From the NCBI RefSeq assembly GCF_004152935.1, contig NZ_SETE01000007.1, positions 111,721 through 175,720 of the forward strand: a stretch of DNA of 64,000 nucleotides, written 5' to 3'. The first letter of the stretch is position 1; each line of letters begins with the position of its first letter. Shown here one piece after another: positions 19,340 to 27,945 of this stretch. A program made the translations under genes and the position numbers. Source of the stretch: Brumimicrobium glaciale (GTDB taxonomy: Bacteria > Bacteroidota > Bacteroidia > Flavobacteriales_D > Crocinitomicaceae). The notes under the pieces were generated by a model. The model did not search any database and was not told where the DNA came from. It was given only the letters and a program-made list of their open reading frames with translations.

Positions 19340-19556
19340 ACCAAGCTTTTATTAATGTTTCTTTATGCTTACTTAGCAATTTTAAAATATCTTTTCTTTG
19401 TTGTAAAGTAAAACCATAACTATAAGCTTCTTCTAGCGGGTTCAACCAGTATTTTGCATTCCCTTCAGCTTTTAAAATATGAATGTGAACTGGCTCCCCA
19501 TTTTCATTACTGTAAAAATAAAAACGATAACCATTCACGATTAAAACTTTAGGTAT
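19323..19556 (-). CDS. DUF4160 domain protein, with a possible ATA start
   Basis: Short DUF4160 protein: NGYRFYFYSNENGEPVHIHI, then AKYWL and the EAYSYGFTLQQRKDILKLL tail. Homologues normally begin M-P-x-(V/I)-L-x-x-N-G-Y. Here the matching codons read I-P-K-V-L-I-V-N-G-Y with ATA at 19554-19556 where the ATG is expected. The only canonical start in frame is GTG at 19536-19538, which would remove the first six residues and leave 71. I extend the feature to the ATA to mark the conserved frame. Either an unusual start is used or the gene has lost its start by a G-to-A change. Confidence 0.7.
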   Translation of the reverse strand: MPKVLIVNGYRFYFYSNENGEPVHIHILKAEGNAKYWLNPLEEAYSYGFTLQQRKDILKLLSKHKETLIKAWYEYFK

Positions 19557-19999
19557 AGTAATAAAGTTACAAATATTTTAATCAATTCAACAGGTTAAAT
19601 CTTGACTTTTTATAGAGTGGGTCAAATTACTTTAAAATTAACATAACTTATAAATCAAATTTAATGTGAATTTAGAATTAAAAATATACACTTAACAAAA
19701 AATAAAAACTTCTTACAACATTCAACATCCATATCTCACTTACTATATTATGTACAAGCATTTATATAGAAAATGATTACAAATATTTCGATTAAAAGAT
19801 CATAGCAAGCTCCATAAAATATTGTAATAATGAACAATTAAGAAATAGCTAATTCAAATTGGTCTATTCATTTTGTACTAGCTTTTTCTTTTCATACCCA
19901 AAGTTTCCTTAAAACAGAGTAAATTAAAAAAAACTAAAATTGATTTTAACATCATATTTTTCGTATATTTAGCAATCGAACTAATTAAAATATTATACC
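19557..19999. other. Gene-free AT-rich region, about 440 bases
   Basis: No ORF, RNA gene or repeat was recognised. A TATATTTA stretch near 19962-19970 may be a weak -7 box for the THX-type gene that starts at 20000. Confidence 0.5.
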
Positions 20000-20326
20000 A
20001 TGGGAAGAGGTGATGTTAAAACAGCAAAAGGAAAGCGATTTAGAAGTTCATTTGGTAAATCTAGACCTAAAAAAGCAGGGACAGGAGTAAACATACCTGT
20101 AACGAAAACTAAGGAACCAAAAATAGCAACTCCTAAACCGACTACAGCAAAAAAAGCGACAACCAAGAAAGCTGAAGATAAAGCGCCTGCTAAAAAGAAA
20201 GCAACTGCACCAAAGGCAACTGCTAAAAAAACAGAAACTAAAGTTGAAGCAAAAGCAACAACAGCTAAAAAAGAGGAAAAGCCAAAAGCTAAAGCTGCTG
20301 ATAAAAAAGAAAAAGAAGAGAAATAA
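20000..20326 (+). CDS. 30S ribosomal protein THX-like, with Lys/Ala-rich tail
   Basis: The first 27 residues, MGRGDVKTAKGKRFRSSFGK and then SRPKKAG, match the THX family of tiny basic 30S proteins, which are usually about 25-45 residues in all. Here 80 more residues follow, made almost entirely of K, A, T, E and P (PTTAKKATTKKAED and similar), like bacterial histone-H1-type tails. The product could bind rRNA or DNA through this tail. It has a stand-alone unit with a terminator at 20345. The THX call rests on the N-terminal motif only. Confidence 0.8.
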   Translation: MGRGDVKTAKGKRFRSSFGKSRPKKAGTGVNIPVTKTKEPKIATPKPTTAKKATTKKAEDKAPAKKKATAPKATAKKTETKVEAKATTAKKEEKPKAKAADKKEKEEK

Positions 20327-20344
20327 TTTCATAAATATATCCCT

Positions 20345-20376
20345 AGAGTCGTCATTCGTGTCGGCTCTTTTTTTTA
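20345..20376 (+). terminator. Intrinsic terminator after the THX-like gene
   Basis: AGAGTCG (20345-20351) pairs with CGGCTCT (20362-20368) with one G-U pair, followed by eight T residues. Confidence 0.75.
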
Positions 20377-20457
20377 TTTGATTTTTCACAGTTTTAAACA
20401 TCAAATCCTAAAAGAAAACGCATATTTATTAACATATTTGTAAAAAAAAGAAGCAAG

Positions 20458-21507
20458 ATGAAACATAATTTTGGAGCCGGACCATGTATTTTACCTCAAG
20501 AGGTATTTAAAGAAGCTGCAGCAGCAGTTCTTGATTTTAATGGATTATCTATTCTTGAAGTTTCGCACAGAAGTGCTGACTTCGTTAAAGTAATGGAAGA
20601 AGCACGCGAAAACGTAAAAAAAGCATTGAATGTTCCTGAGGGATACACAGTTCTTTTCTTACAAGGAGGTGCTAGTTTAGGATTTTTAATTGCAGCTTAC
20701 AATTTAGCTGGAGAACATAAAAGAGGAGCTTATATTAATACTGGAACTTGGGCAACAAATGCTATCAAGGAAGGTGTTAATGCTGGATTAGAAGCTGTTT
20801 CAATCGCTTCTTCAGAAGACAAAGGATTCAATTATATTCCAGAATTTGATGAGATTCCAGAAGATATTGACTTCTTGCATTATACTTCAAACAATACAAT
20901 CGTAGGAACACAATTCAAATCAATTCCTGAGACAAATGTTCCATTGATTTGTGATATGTCATCTGATATATTTTCACAACCAATAGACGTTTCTAAATTT
21001 GATTTAATTTATGCTGGTGCACAGAAGAACTTAGGTCCTGCTGGAGCAACGTTATACATCGTAAAAGATAGCATATTAGGAAAATCTTCTTTGAATATCC
21101 CAAGTTACTTAGATTTAGCAATTCATGCTAAAAAAGACAGTATGTTCAATACTCCTCCTGTATTTTCTGTATTTGTTTCAAACTTAAACTTGAAACACAT
21201 GTTGAAAAATGGTGGTGTTGAGGAAATGGGAAGAAAGAACAAGGCGAAAGCAGATTTACTTTATGGAGAAATCGATAGCAATCCAAATTTCGAAGGAACT
21301 ACAGAAGTAAAAGACCGTTCATTAATGAATGTTACTTTCCGTTTAACAGATGATAGCAAAAAAGAGCGTTTTGATAAACTTTGGAATGATGGAAATATCA
21401 TTGGATTGAAAGGTCACCGTTCTGTTGGTGGATACCGCGCCTCAATGTACAATGCTTTAGAGTTAAAGAGCGTTCAGGCTTTGGTTGACATTATGAAATC
21501 ATTATAA
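20458..21507 (+). CDS. serC: Phosphoserine aminotransferase
   Basis: PLP aminotransferase of serine synthesis, 349 residues, slightly short as usual in this phylum. It begins with the family N-terminus HNFGAGPCILPQEVF. HRSADFVKVMEEA, FLQGGASLGF and YAGAQKNLGPAG with the PLP lysine are present, and the C-terminus has GLKGHRSVGGYRASMYNAL. The phosphoglycerate dehydrogenase gene follows after 24 bases, giving two consecutive steps of the phosphorylated serine pathway in one operon. Confidence 0.97.
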   Translation: MKHNFGAGPCILPQEVFKEAAAAVLDFNGLSILEVSHRSADFVKVMEEARENVKKALNVPEGYTVLFLQGGASLGFLIAAYNLAGEHKRGAYINTGTWATNAIKEGVNAGLEAVSIASSEDKGFNYIPEFDEIPEDIDFLHYTSNNTIVGTQFKSIPETNVPLICDMSSDIFSQPIDVSKFDLIYAGAQKNLGPAGATLYIVKDSILGKSSLNIPSYLDLAIHAKKDSMFNTPPVFSVFVSNLNLKHMLKNGGVEEMGRKNKAKADLLYGEIDSNPNFEGTTEVKDRSLMNVTFRLTDDSKKERFDKLWNDGNIIGLKGHRSVGGYRASMYNALELKSVQALVDIMKSL

Positions 21508-21531
21508 AATTAATAGTAGAAAAATTATAGA

Positions 21532-22494
21532 ATGAAGATATTAGCAAATGACGGAGTTTCTCCAGAAGGAATAGAAAGAATGGAAGCAGCTGGATTTACA
21601 GTTGTAACAGAAAATGTTCCTCAGGACAAACTAATAGATGCAATAAACAAAGAAAATTATGTTGCTTTACTAGTTCGTTCTGCAACAACAGCAAGAAAAG
21701 ACCTAATTGATGCTTGTCCAAATCTTAAATTCATCGGTCGTGGTGGAGTTGGAATGGACAATATTGATGTTGAATATGCAAGAGAGAAAGGTTTAACGGT
21801 TGAAAACACACCAGGAGCCTCTTCACAATCTGTTGCTGAATTAACAATGGGTACAATGTATTCTTTGGCACGTTCTACTTACGATTCGTATAAAGAAATG
21901 CCAAAAACTGGTGCAAATGATTTTAAAAGCTTAAAAAAGAAATACAGTAAAGGTATTGAGTTAAGAGGAAAAACACTTTTGATTTATGGTTTTGGTCGTA
22001 TCGGACAAACATTGGCAAGCTACGCTTTGGGAGCTGGAATGAAAGTTATTGGACTTTCTCTTTATGATGAAGAAGTTGATATTCCAATTTCTATTGAAGG
22101 TGTAGGTGAAGTTATAGCGAAAGTGAAAACAACAACCAATGTTAAAGAAGCACTTGGACAAGCAGATTTTATTTCAATGAATGTACCTAAACAAGATGGT
22201 AACAAATCTGTAATTGGAAAAGCTGAATTCGCATTAATGAAAGATGGCGTACGTATATTTAACGTTGCACGTGGTGGTGTTATCAATGAAGATGATTTAA
22301 TTGAAGCTTTAAACAGCGGAAAAGTTGCAGCTGCAGCATTAGACGTTTTTGAAAACGAACCATCTCCAAGAACTGACTTATTGAATCATCCAGGAATTGC
22401 AAGTACTCCGCATATTGGTGGTCAAACTGCAGAAGCACAAGCAAGAATTGGAACTGAATTAGCTGATAAAATTATCGCTACTTTTAAGAAGTAG
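21532..22494 (+). CDS. serA: D-3-phosphoglycerate dehydrogenase (short type, no ACT domain)
   Basis: 320-residue 2-hydroxyacid dehydrogenase. The substrate domain contains LLVRSATTARKDLID and GRGGVGMDNIDVEYAREKGL. The Rossmann domain has GFGRIGQTLASYALGAGM (GxGxxG). Catalytic Arg, Glu and His sit in NVARGGVINEDDL, ALDVFENEP and TPHIGGQTAEAQ. It lacks the C-terminal ACT regulatory domain of the long form, so serine feedback through ACT is not expected. It is paired with serC and ends at a strong terminator. Confidence 0.93.
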   Translation: MKILANDGVSPEGIERMEAAGFTVVTENVPQDKLIDAINKENYVALLVRSATTARKDLIDACPNLKFIGRGGVGMDNIDVEYAREKGLTVENTPGASSQSVAELTMGTMYSLARSTYDSYKEMPKTGANDFKSLKKKYSKGIELRGKTLLIYGFGRIGQTLASYALGAGMKVIGLSLYDEEVDIPISIEGVGEVIAKVKTTTNVKEALGQADFISMNVPKQDGNKSVIGKAEFALMKDGVRIFNVARGGVINEDDLIEALNSGKVAAAALDVFENEPSPRTDLLNHPGIASTPHIGGQTAEAQARIGTELADKIIATFKK

Positions 22495-22515
22495 AAATAA
22501 TTGATTTTGATATTG

Positions 22516-22551
22516 AAAAGCGTTTAGCCGAAAGGTTGAACGCTTTTTTTT
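22516..22551 (+). terminator. Intrinsic terminator after the serine operon
   Basis: AAAAGCGTT and AACGCTTTT pair around an inner AGCC-GAAA-GGTT stem, followed by an eight-base T-run. Confidence 0.85.
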
Positions 22552-22586
22552 GAGTTAAAATAACAAGCTATTTTATTTTTCAATCA

Positions 22587-22931
22587 CTATTCAAAATTAT
22601 CAGTAATTCTTTTTCGGTCTTCAATTTCTTTGTCATTTTTATGATAAATTTCAATAAATACAATCTTACTTTCTTCTTTAAAATGAGCATAAATTAATCG
22701 TAAACCCGAGTTCACTCCCTTACCTTTTAAAGATCGACAAGCAATTTTCTTTACTTTTATTACACATGTTGTTAAACCCAAATTATCAATTTGAAAACTA
22801 AAAGGAGGTCTTTCATTAGGAGAAAACATTAACACCTTTTTCAAAACATCCAAATCATTATTTAAGGTTCTATATTTTTTTAGGAGTTTTTTCAAGTCCC
22901 TTTTAAACTCTGATAGTTCCTCGAAAATCAT
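22587..22931 (-). CDS. RelE/ParE-like toxin candidate of a Panacea system
   Basis: 114 residues, basic. The layout fits the RelE/ParE fold: an N-terminal helical pair FEELSEFKRDLKKLLKKYRT, a central strand region LTTCVIKVKKIACRSLKGKG, SGLRLIYAHFKEESKIVFIE and the C-terminal IYHKNDKEIEDRKRI. The GxRLIY...FIEIYHK pattern is characteristic. Its ATG overlaps the stop of the Panacea gene by 4 bases (ATGA), so the toxin is translated after its antitoxin. The family call is by motif pattern; mRNA interferase activity is inferred. Confidence 0.8.
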   Translation of the reverse strand: MIFEELSEFKRDLKKLLKKYRTLNNDLDVLKKVLMFSPNERPPFSFQIDNLGLTTCVIKVKKIACRSLKGKGVNSGLRLIYAHFKEESKIVFIEIYHKNDKEIEDRKRITDNFE

Positions 22932-23731
22932 TCTTGTTCCATTGCATCTCCGTAATTTCTTACTGAGAAAGGTAATTCTCTATAAAAAGTCAGTTCATAA
23001 CTAATTTCCTCACCTTCTTTTGAGGCCAACCAAGGCAAATCTTTATGGGAATAACTACTAATTGAAGCGGCAGACCAATCACTCATTTGCTCAATCACGT
23101 TATCCAAAACTTCTTTTTCACTAGCTTTTAACTTTCTTAAATCTGCTTTCACTAAAGGTAAATAGCGAATTTGCGGATAATCATGATATTTAGTTTTGAT
23201 CCTTTTCAATTGTCCACTCTCCACCATTTGATTGATAATCGAATTTAGTTTTTGCGGAACAGGTCCAAAAGGAAGCTTTTTATAAGTAGCACCAGTTAAA
23301 TGCTCTTCATACAATTCAAAATAGTTAAAATCTGAAAAATACAATAACTTATAAAGTACAGTCTCACCTACATTGGGTTTTCCAGCACATTTTTCAAGAA
23401 TATACAACAAGACATTTTTTAATTTTCCAACATTCAAAATAGGTTCTGAAGCTCGTTCTTCAACTTCATTATGCAATTCTTTATTTTCATTCAAAATCTC
23501 CTGATTAATTTTAAAGTCTTTGGACATAAAATCATCTAATGAAAATTCTAATTCAATTGATAGTAACTGCATTTCAAGAATACTCACATTCCTATTTCCA
23601 AGTTCTATTTGCGCTAAAGAGGGTCGTGAAATATCAACACTCTTTGATAAATCTTCTTGCGATAACCCTTTCAACTTTCTAAGTTCAGTAAGTCTTTTGC
23701 CGATTAGTTTTTGATTTAATCTTCTTTCCAT
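22928..23731 (-). CDS. XRE-type regulator fused to Panacea (DUF4065/SocA-like) antitoxin domain
   Basis: 267 residues. The N-terminal HTH (about 10-65) reads IGKRLTELRKLKGLSQEDLS then ISRPSLAQIELGNR. The C-terminal domain (about 100-255) is the Panacea/DUF4065 antitoxin fold: KLKNVLLYILEK, VGETVLYKLLYFSDFNYFEL, GATYKKLPFGPVP, and the SYSHKDLPW motif. Panacea domains are known as chaperone-like antitoxins paired with many unrelated toxins. The HTH probably represses the operon from the inverted repeat at 23765-23779. ATG start at 23731. Confidence 0.9.
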   Translation of the reverse strand: MERRLNQKLIGKRLTELRKLKGLSQEDLSKSVDISRPSLAQIELGNRNVSILEMQLLSIELEFSLDDFMSKDFKINQEILNENKELHNEVEERASEPILNVGKLKNVLLYILEKCAGKPNVGETVLYKLLYFSDFNYFELYEEHLTGATYKKLPFGPVPQKLNSIINQMVESGQLKRIKTKYHDYPQIRYLPLVKADLRKLKASEKEVLDNVIEQMSDWSAASISSYSHKDLPWLASKEGEEISYELTFYRELPFSVRNYGDAMEQE

Positions 23732-23750
23732 TGATATTAATAATATTTAT

Positions 23751-23781
23751 CAAAGATAGATAATGTTTTAATATAAAACAA
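23751..23781 (-). promoter_or_regulatory. Promoter of the Panacea toxin-antitoxin operon
   Basis: On the minus strand TTG (complement of 23779-23781) and TATCTTTG (complement of 23751-23758) fit the -33/-7 consensus with a 20-base spacer. The -7 box is about 20 bases before the antitoxin ATG. Confidence 0.65.
23765..23779. promoter_or_regulatory. Candidate operator of the Panacea operon
   Basis: GTTTTA-ATA-TAAAAC is a perfect inverted repeat (6-base arms, 3-base spacer) that occupies the gap between the -33 and -7 boxes. It is a natural site for the XRE dimer encoded by the first gene. Confidence 0.55.
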
Positions 23782-24075
23782 TTAATTGATTTAATTAGAA
23801 ACAAAAGTAATATCACTATCATCTATTTGTACTAAAGCTATGGACATCTAAACTTTCCATCTAATAATATTCAAATAAATAGGTGACAAATTAACTTAAA
23901 CTACCAACAAATCAGTCTAGCACTCACAATACTTACAAAAGTTTATTATATTTATCAATGGACGTAATCCTAATATTTACGCATCGCTTAAGGATAAATG
24001 AAGAGCTGAATTTTTATTATACTACTGCTCTTATTTTTAACTGAATAAGCAATTATAAAAATACAAAACACTAAA
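23782..24075. other. Intergenic region before the acyl-CoA synthetase gene
   Basis: About 290 bases with no ORF. Nothing else was recognised. Confidence 0.5.
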
Positions 24076-25863
24076 ATGACAATAGAAAAACCTGATAATT
24101 TAGTTGAACTTTTTGAGTCGGCTGCAGAAAAATTCGCTAACAATAGACTTTTTGGTACAAAAGACATAAAGTCCGGAGAATTTAATTGGATTACCTACAG
24201 CGATGTTTCCAAACGTGTCGATAATTTCAGAAGTGCATTGGCTTCTTTAGCTATCAAAAGTGGTGAGGCTGTTGGAATTATTTCGAATAACCGAGTAGAA
24301 TGGGCAGTAGCAGCTTTTGCAACTTATGGATTAGTTGCGCGATTTGTTCCAATGTACGAAAGTGAAAATCAAAGTACTTGGGAATATATTGTTAAAGATG
24401 CAGGCGTAAAATTTTTATTGGTCTCCTCCCCTGCTATTTATGAGAAAATAAAACATTTCAAAGACAAAATAGATTCATTAGAACATATCTTCATTATTGA
24501 AACAACTGGAGAACAAAGTATGAGTCACCTTGAAATTATAGGTGAAAAGAATATTATTCCTTCCATAATTCCAAAAGCGAGCGATATTGCCTCACTTATT
24601 TATACATCGGGAACCACTTCAGATCCAAAAGGAGTTTTGCTTACACATGGAAATTTTTCTTCCAATGCAAGAGCAGGATATAGACGCTATATTAATCAGC
24701 TCAATCAAACTTCAGTAAGTTTATCAATTTTACCTTGGGCGCACAGCTATGGTCAAACCGCTGAATTGTACAACTGGTTATATTTTGGAGGATCGATTGG
24801 ATTTATGCACAGCATGGATACACTTGCAGATGATTTTGTAAAAGTAAAGCCAACATTCGTCATTGCTGTTCCACGTGTTTTTAATAAAATCTATGCTGGA
24901 ATTCATCAAAAAATGGAAGAAGAAGGTGGTTTTAAGCTAAAACTATTCAATAAAACATTAAAAGCAGCCAGAGCATATCGCCTTAAAGAAGGTAAAGTTG
25001 GATTGGGTACAAAACTAATGTATGGAATTGGAAATAAACTTGTTTTATCGAAAATAAGAGACCGCTTTGGAGGTAAATTAGAGGGAAGTATTACTGGAAG
25101 TGCTCAAATGAATAATGAAGTAACGAGTTTCTTTGCCGACATTGGTGTTGGGGTTTATAATTGCTACGGATTAAGCGAAACTTCTCCTGCAATTACAATG
25201 AATAGTCCAGAAACAAATAGAATTGGAAGTGTTGGAAGTGCTTTAGAATTTATTGATATCCGCATTGACAAATCCATGGTTGACGATGATAGCGAAGACG
25301 GTGAAATACAAGTAAAAGGACCAAATCTTATGGTAGGTTATCACAATAAACCAGAGGAAACAAAGGAGGTTTTCACTGATGATGGTTGGTTAAGAACTGG
25401 AGATCGTGGAAAATTAGATAAGGATGGGTTTTTGTATGTCACAGGTCGATTCAAAGAACAATACAAACTTGAAAACGGAAAATATGTATTTCCATCAGCT
25501 ATTGAAGAAGACATTGTTTTGTTGCCTTATGTGGAAACAGCAATGATTTATGGTGATGGAAGAGCATTTAATGTTTGTGTTATCGTTCCAGACCAAGCCG
25601 TTTTACGCAAGACAGCACAACATCTAAATGTAAAAACAGATGTCGCTCAATTGATTCACTTACCTAACGTTCAAGAATTTATTGGAACTGAAATAAGAAA
25701 AAGTTTAAAAGAGAAATACGGTGGATATGAAATTCCAAAAAAATTCATTTTCACAGATGAGTCTTTTACAGTTGAGAACGGATTATTGACACAAACTTTA
25801 AAATTAAAAAGACGATTGGTAATTGAGAAATATAAGGAAGAAATTGAGGGATTGTATAAATAA
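24076..25863 (+). CDS. AMP-binding long-chain acyl-CoA synthetase
   Basis: 595-residue adenylate-forming enzyme that activates fatty acids to acyl-CoA. The AMP/ATP loop is IYTSGTTSDPKGVLLTHGN, followed by SILPWAHSYGQTAEL, CYGLSETSPAITMN, GWLRTGDRGKLDKDGF and the C-terminal hinge GRFKEQYKLENGKYV. The layout matches the long-chain FAA/FadD15-like group. It has no close operon partner; a dispersed repeat lies downstream at 25932-26108. The chain-length preference is not readable. Confidence 0.93.
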   Translation: MTIEKPDNLVELFESAAEKFANNRLFGTKDIKSGEFNWITYSDVSKRVDNFRSALASLAIKSGEAVGIISNNRVEWAVAAFATYGLVARFVPMYESENQSTWEYIVKDAGVKFLLVSSPAIYEKIKHFKDKIDSLEHIFIIETTGEQSMSHLEIIGEKNIIPSIIPKASDIASLIYTSGTTSDPKGVLLTHGNFSSNARAGYRRYINQLNQTSVSLSILPWAHSYGQTAELYNWLYFGGSIGFMHSMDTLADDFVKVKPTFVIAVPRVFNKIYAGIHQKMEEEGGFKLKLFNKTLKAARAYRLKEGKVGLGTKLMYGIGNKLVLSKIRDRFGGKLEGSITGSAQMNNEVTSFFADIGVGVYNCYGLSETSPAITMNSPETNRIGSVGSALEFIDIRIDKSMVDDDSEDGEIQVKGPNLMVGYHNKPEETKEVFTDDGWLRTGDRGKLDKDGFLYVTGRFKEQYKLENGKYVFPSAIEEDIVLLPYVETAMIYGDGRAFNVCVIVPDQAVLRKTAQHLNVKTDVAQLIHLPNVQEFIGTEIRKSLKEKYGGYEIPKKFIFTDESFTVENGLLTQTLKLKRRLVIEKYKEEIEGLYK

Positions 25864-25931
25864 TTACGAATTGGGGAATTACATACTTTGCAACTGGATA
25901 CCCATATTTAAAAGAATTATGAGCTAAGAGT

Positions 25932-26108
25932 TTTACTTTCTTTTTTGGCCACCATTTCCGCCTGCAACCTTTAGTTTATTTGTTCTTTTTGGCAAACAAT
26001 GCTATTTAAGTGAGCTTCACAAGGTCTCTACTCAAATTAGCTTGTCTGCAATCAAAAACAACTGCATAAAGCTATCAGTCTCCGTCGGGGTGGGGTTTTA
26101 GACTTCGA
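25932..26108 (+). repeat. Dispersed repeat family A, copy 1
   Basis: Nearly the same text as 62446-62622: TTTTTTGGCCACCATTTCCG, then GGCAAACAATGCTATTT, GAGCTTCACAAGGTC, CTGCATAAAGCTA and a GGGGTGG end. By eye about 80-85% of bases agree over about 175. A short reading frame (FWPPFP...FGKQCYLSELHKV) is conserved between the copies, but it has no start-gene context. It fills most of the 427-base gap after the acyl-CoA synthetase. Confidence 0.8.
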
Positions 26109-26290
26109 ATTTACATTTATGAAAACTCAAAACATTTATGCTTCTCATCAAAGATTTACAAAATTTTAAAAAGTCAATGAAAGACTAAGAAAAAATGTAA
26201 ATTTATTGGATAGAAATAGATTTCTAGCAATAGACATGACAATCTTTGACAGATTAAAAAGTCATAAGCCTATTATAAAAGAAACGAACC

Positions 26291-27130
26291 ATGGAAAACA
26301 AAATCTCACTAATAATTCAAGCAGACGAATTATTGAAACTATACCCATCAAAAGATTTAATTCTCGTTGATGCAAGAAACGAAGAAGCTTACCAAAAAAG
26401 TCATTTAGACACTGCTGTATTTGTAGACTTAAATTCTGACTTAGCAGATATTAAAGAAGACTTTGCTATTGGCGGTAGACATCCATTGCCCGAAATTGAA
26501 AATTTTGCTGAAACTTTAAAGAATATCGGGATAACGAAAGAGAGCCATATTGTCGTTTATGATGACAAGAATGGAGCAAATGCTTCAGCGAGATTTTGGT
26601 GGATGTTAAAATCTATTGGTCATGAGAAAGTTCAAGTTTTGAATGGCGGATTGCAACAAGCTATAAAAGTTAATTTCCCCATAAATGATAAAACCGAAAC
26701 TCCAAAAGTAGTTGAAGATTACAATTATGAAAACTGGAAATTAAAGATTGCGGATATGGCCGAAGTGGAAAGTAACTCCCTAAATGAAAACCATATAATA
26801 ATTGATGTACGAGAATCAAATCGGTACAAAGGAATTAGTGAGCCAATTGATTTAATTGCTGGTCATATTCCGGGCGCAATAAATGTTCCTTTCTCCACTA
26901 ATCTAGCCGAAGATGGACAGTTTTTATCACCTGATTTATTAAAGCAAAAATATCAGAAATTATTTGGCGATATTAAATCCGAAAACGTAATTGTTCACTG
27001 TGGTTCTGGTGTCACAGCTTGTCACACACTTTTAGCATTAGATTACGCAGGATTAGAAATCCCAAAACTATATGTAGGTTCTTGGAGTGAATGGTCGAGA
27101 AATAATAAAACCATTGCTACAGAGGAATGA
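26291..27130 (+). CDS. Two-domain rhodanese-type sulfurtransferase
   Basis: 279 residues, two rhodanese domains. The N-terminal domain has DLILVDARNEEAYQKSHLDT and VVYDDKNGANASARFWWML and lacks a catalytic Cys. The C-terminal domain has IIDVRESNRYKG, AGHIPGAINVPF and the active loop HCGSGVTACHTLL with the persulfide-forming Cys. This is the thiosulfate/3-mercaptopyruvate sulfurtransferase arrangement. The CGSGVTA loop favours mercaptopyruvate-type enzymes, but this is inference. ATG start at 26291. Confidence 0.93.
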   Translation: MENKISLIIQADELLKLYPSKDLILVDARNEEAYQKSHLDTAVFVDLNSDLADIKEDFAIGGRHPLPEIENFAETLKNIGITKESHIVVYDDKNGANASARFWWMLKSIGHEKVQVLNGGLQQAIKVNFPINDKTETPKVVEDYNYENWKLKIADMAEVESNSLNENHIIIDVRESNRYKGISEPIDLIAGHIPGAINVPFSTNLAEDGQFLSPDLLKQKYQKLFGDIKSENVIVHCGSGVTACHTLLALDYAGLEIPKLYVGSWSEWSRNNKTIATEE

Positions 27131-27211
27131 GCAAATAATTGTTTATTCTGGTTTGCAAAAAACAATAATGAATCGCAATAATGTAAAGGAAATAATTCAA
27201 AGAAAAGCGCT

Positions 27212-27319
27212 TACAAAATTGTTTCAAAAGATGGAAAGTAACTTTATATAGGCATGAATTTTATTCCTCAAGAGATGAAAAGTGATTTAGATAAAGAACT
27301 CTTGAAAATTGGGAATTAA
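27212..27319 (+). pseudogene. Possible gene remnant with an internal stop
   Basis: One frame reads YKIVSKDGK, a TAA stop at 27239-27241, then LYIGMNFIPQEMKSDLDKEL and LKIGN before a final TAA at 27317. The text looks protein-like on both sides of the stop. There is no good start codon upstream. I do not know a parent family, so this is a weak suggestion. Confidence 0.3.
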
Positions 27320-27433
27320 TTAAATTATTTTAAGCACTTCAAATCAACTTTTATTTAAACTCCACTTGTTAAAGTGCAACAATAAAAATATTTTTACTTT
27401 ACTTAAATAACCTTCGAAATATTAAAATTCAAG

Positions 27434-27892
27434 ATGGCCAAACCGAAAAATAATTCAAGTAAATCAATACTTGAAAAGAATTGGATGACAAAAAGCTTAG
27501 AAGCTTTGGAGAAGGATTATTGGGGAGCGCCTGATTCTGATAGTCACTTGGTAAAAACTTGTCATCAATTAAGAAAAAAGCAATTAAAGGATTTTGAAAC
27601 TGAAGATTTAAGAATAATGATAGGTCAAAACATTGGGCTTCCTTATTTGATACCATTAGCGATTGAAGCATTACAAGAAAACATATTAATCGAAGGTGAT
27701 TTTTATGAAGGCGATTTGCTGAAATCTGTTTTGACAAGCGACGTAGACTATTGGAAAGACCATAACGACAAATGGATTCAAGTAGGTGTTCTATTTAATA
27801 AAAACATAGAATTGATTAAAAATAAAGCCCGAGAATATGATACAGCAAGAGAGATTCTAAAAGAATTTAAAGATTTTGAGAAGATTAATTAA
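27434..27892 (+). CDS. CdiI-like immunity protein (contact-dependent inhibition immunity family)
   Basis: 152 residues, soluble, helical. The motif set ALEKDYWGAPDSDSHLVKTC, HQLRKKQLKDF, EDLRIMIGQNIGLPYLIPLA and EGDFYEGDLLKSVL is that of a family annotated as contact-dependent growth inhibition immunity proteins. No matching CdiA-type toxin is in the window, so it may be an orphan immunity gene, or the function may differ in this phylum. It is preceded by a gene remnant and followed by a duplicated gene pair, which gives the region an accessory character. Confidence 0.65.
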   Translation: MAKPKNNSSKSILEKNWMTKSLEALEKDYWGAPDSDSHLVKTCHQLRKKQLKDFETEDLRIMIGQNIGLPYLIPLAIEALQENILIEGDFYEGDLLKSVLTSDVDYWKDHNDKWIQVGVLFNKNIELIKNKAREYDTAREILKEFKDFEKIN

Positions 27893-27945
27893 TTGTATCT
27901 CCCCTATTAATAAAGTTTGAAAAAATCCAATACCTAAATACCCCC

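Noticed and set aside
20048..20404. Long minus-strand frame rich in Cys, Phe and Ser opposite the THX-like gene
   Set aside because: It is the antisense of Lys/Ala-rich codons; the composition is an artefact and the plus-strand frame has the recognised N-terminus and terminator.
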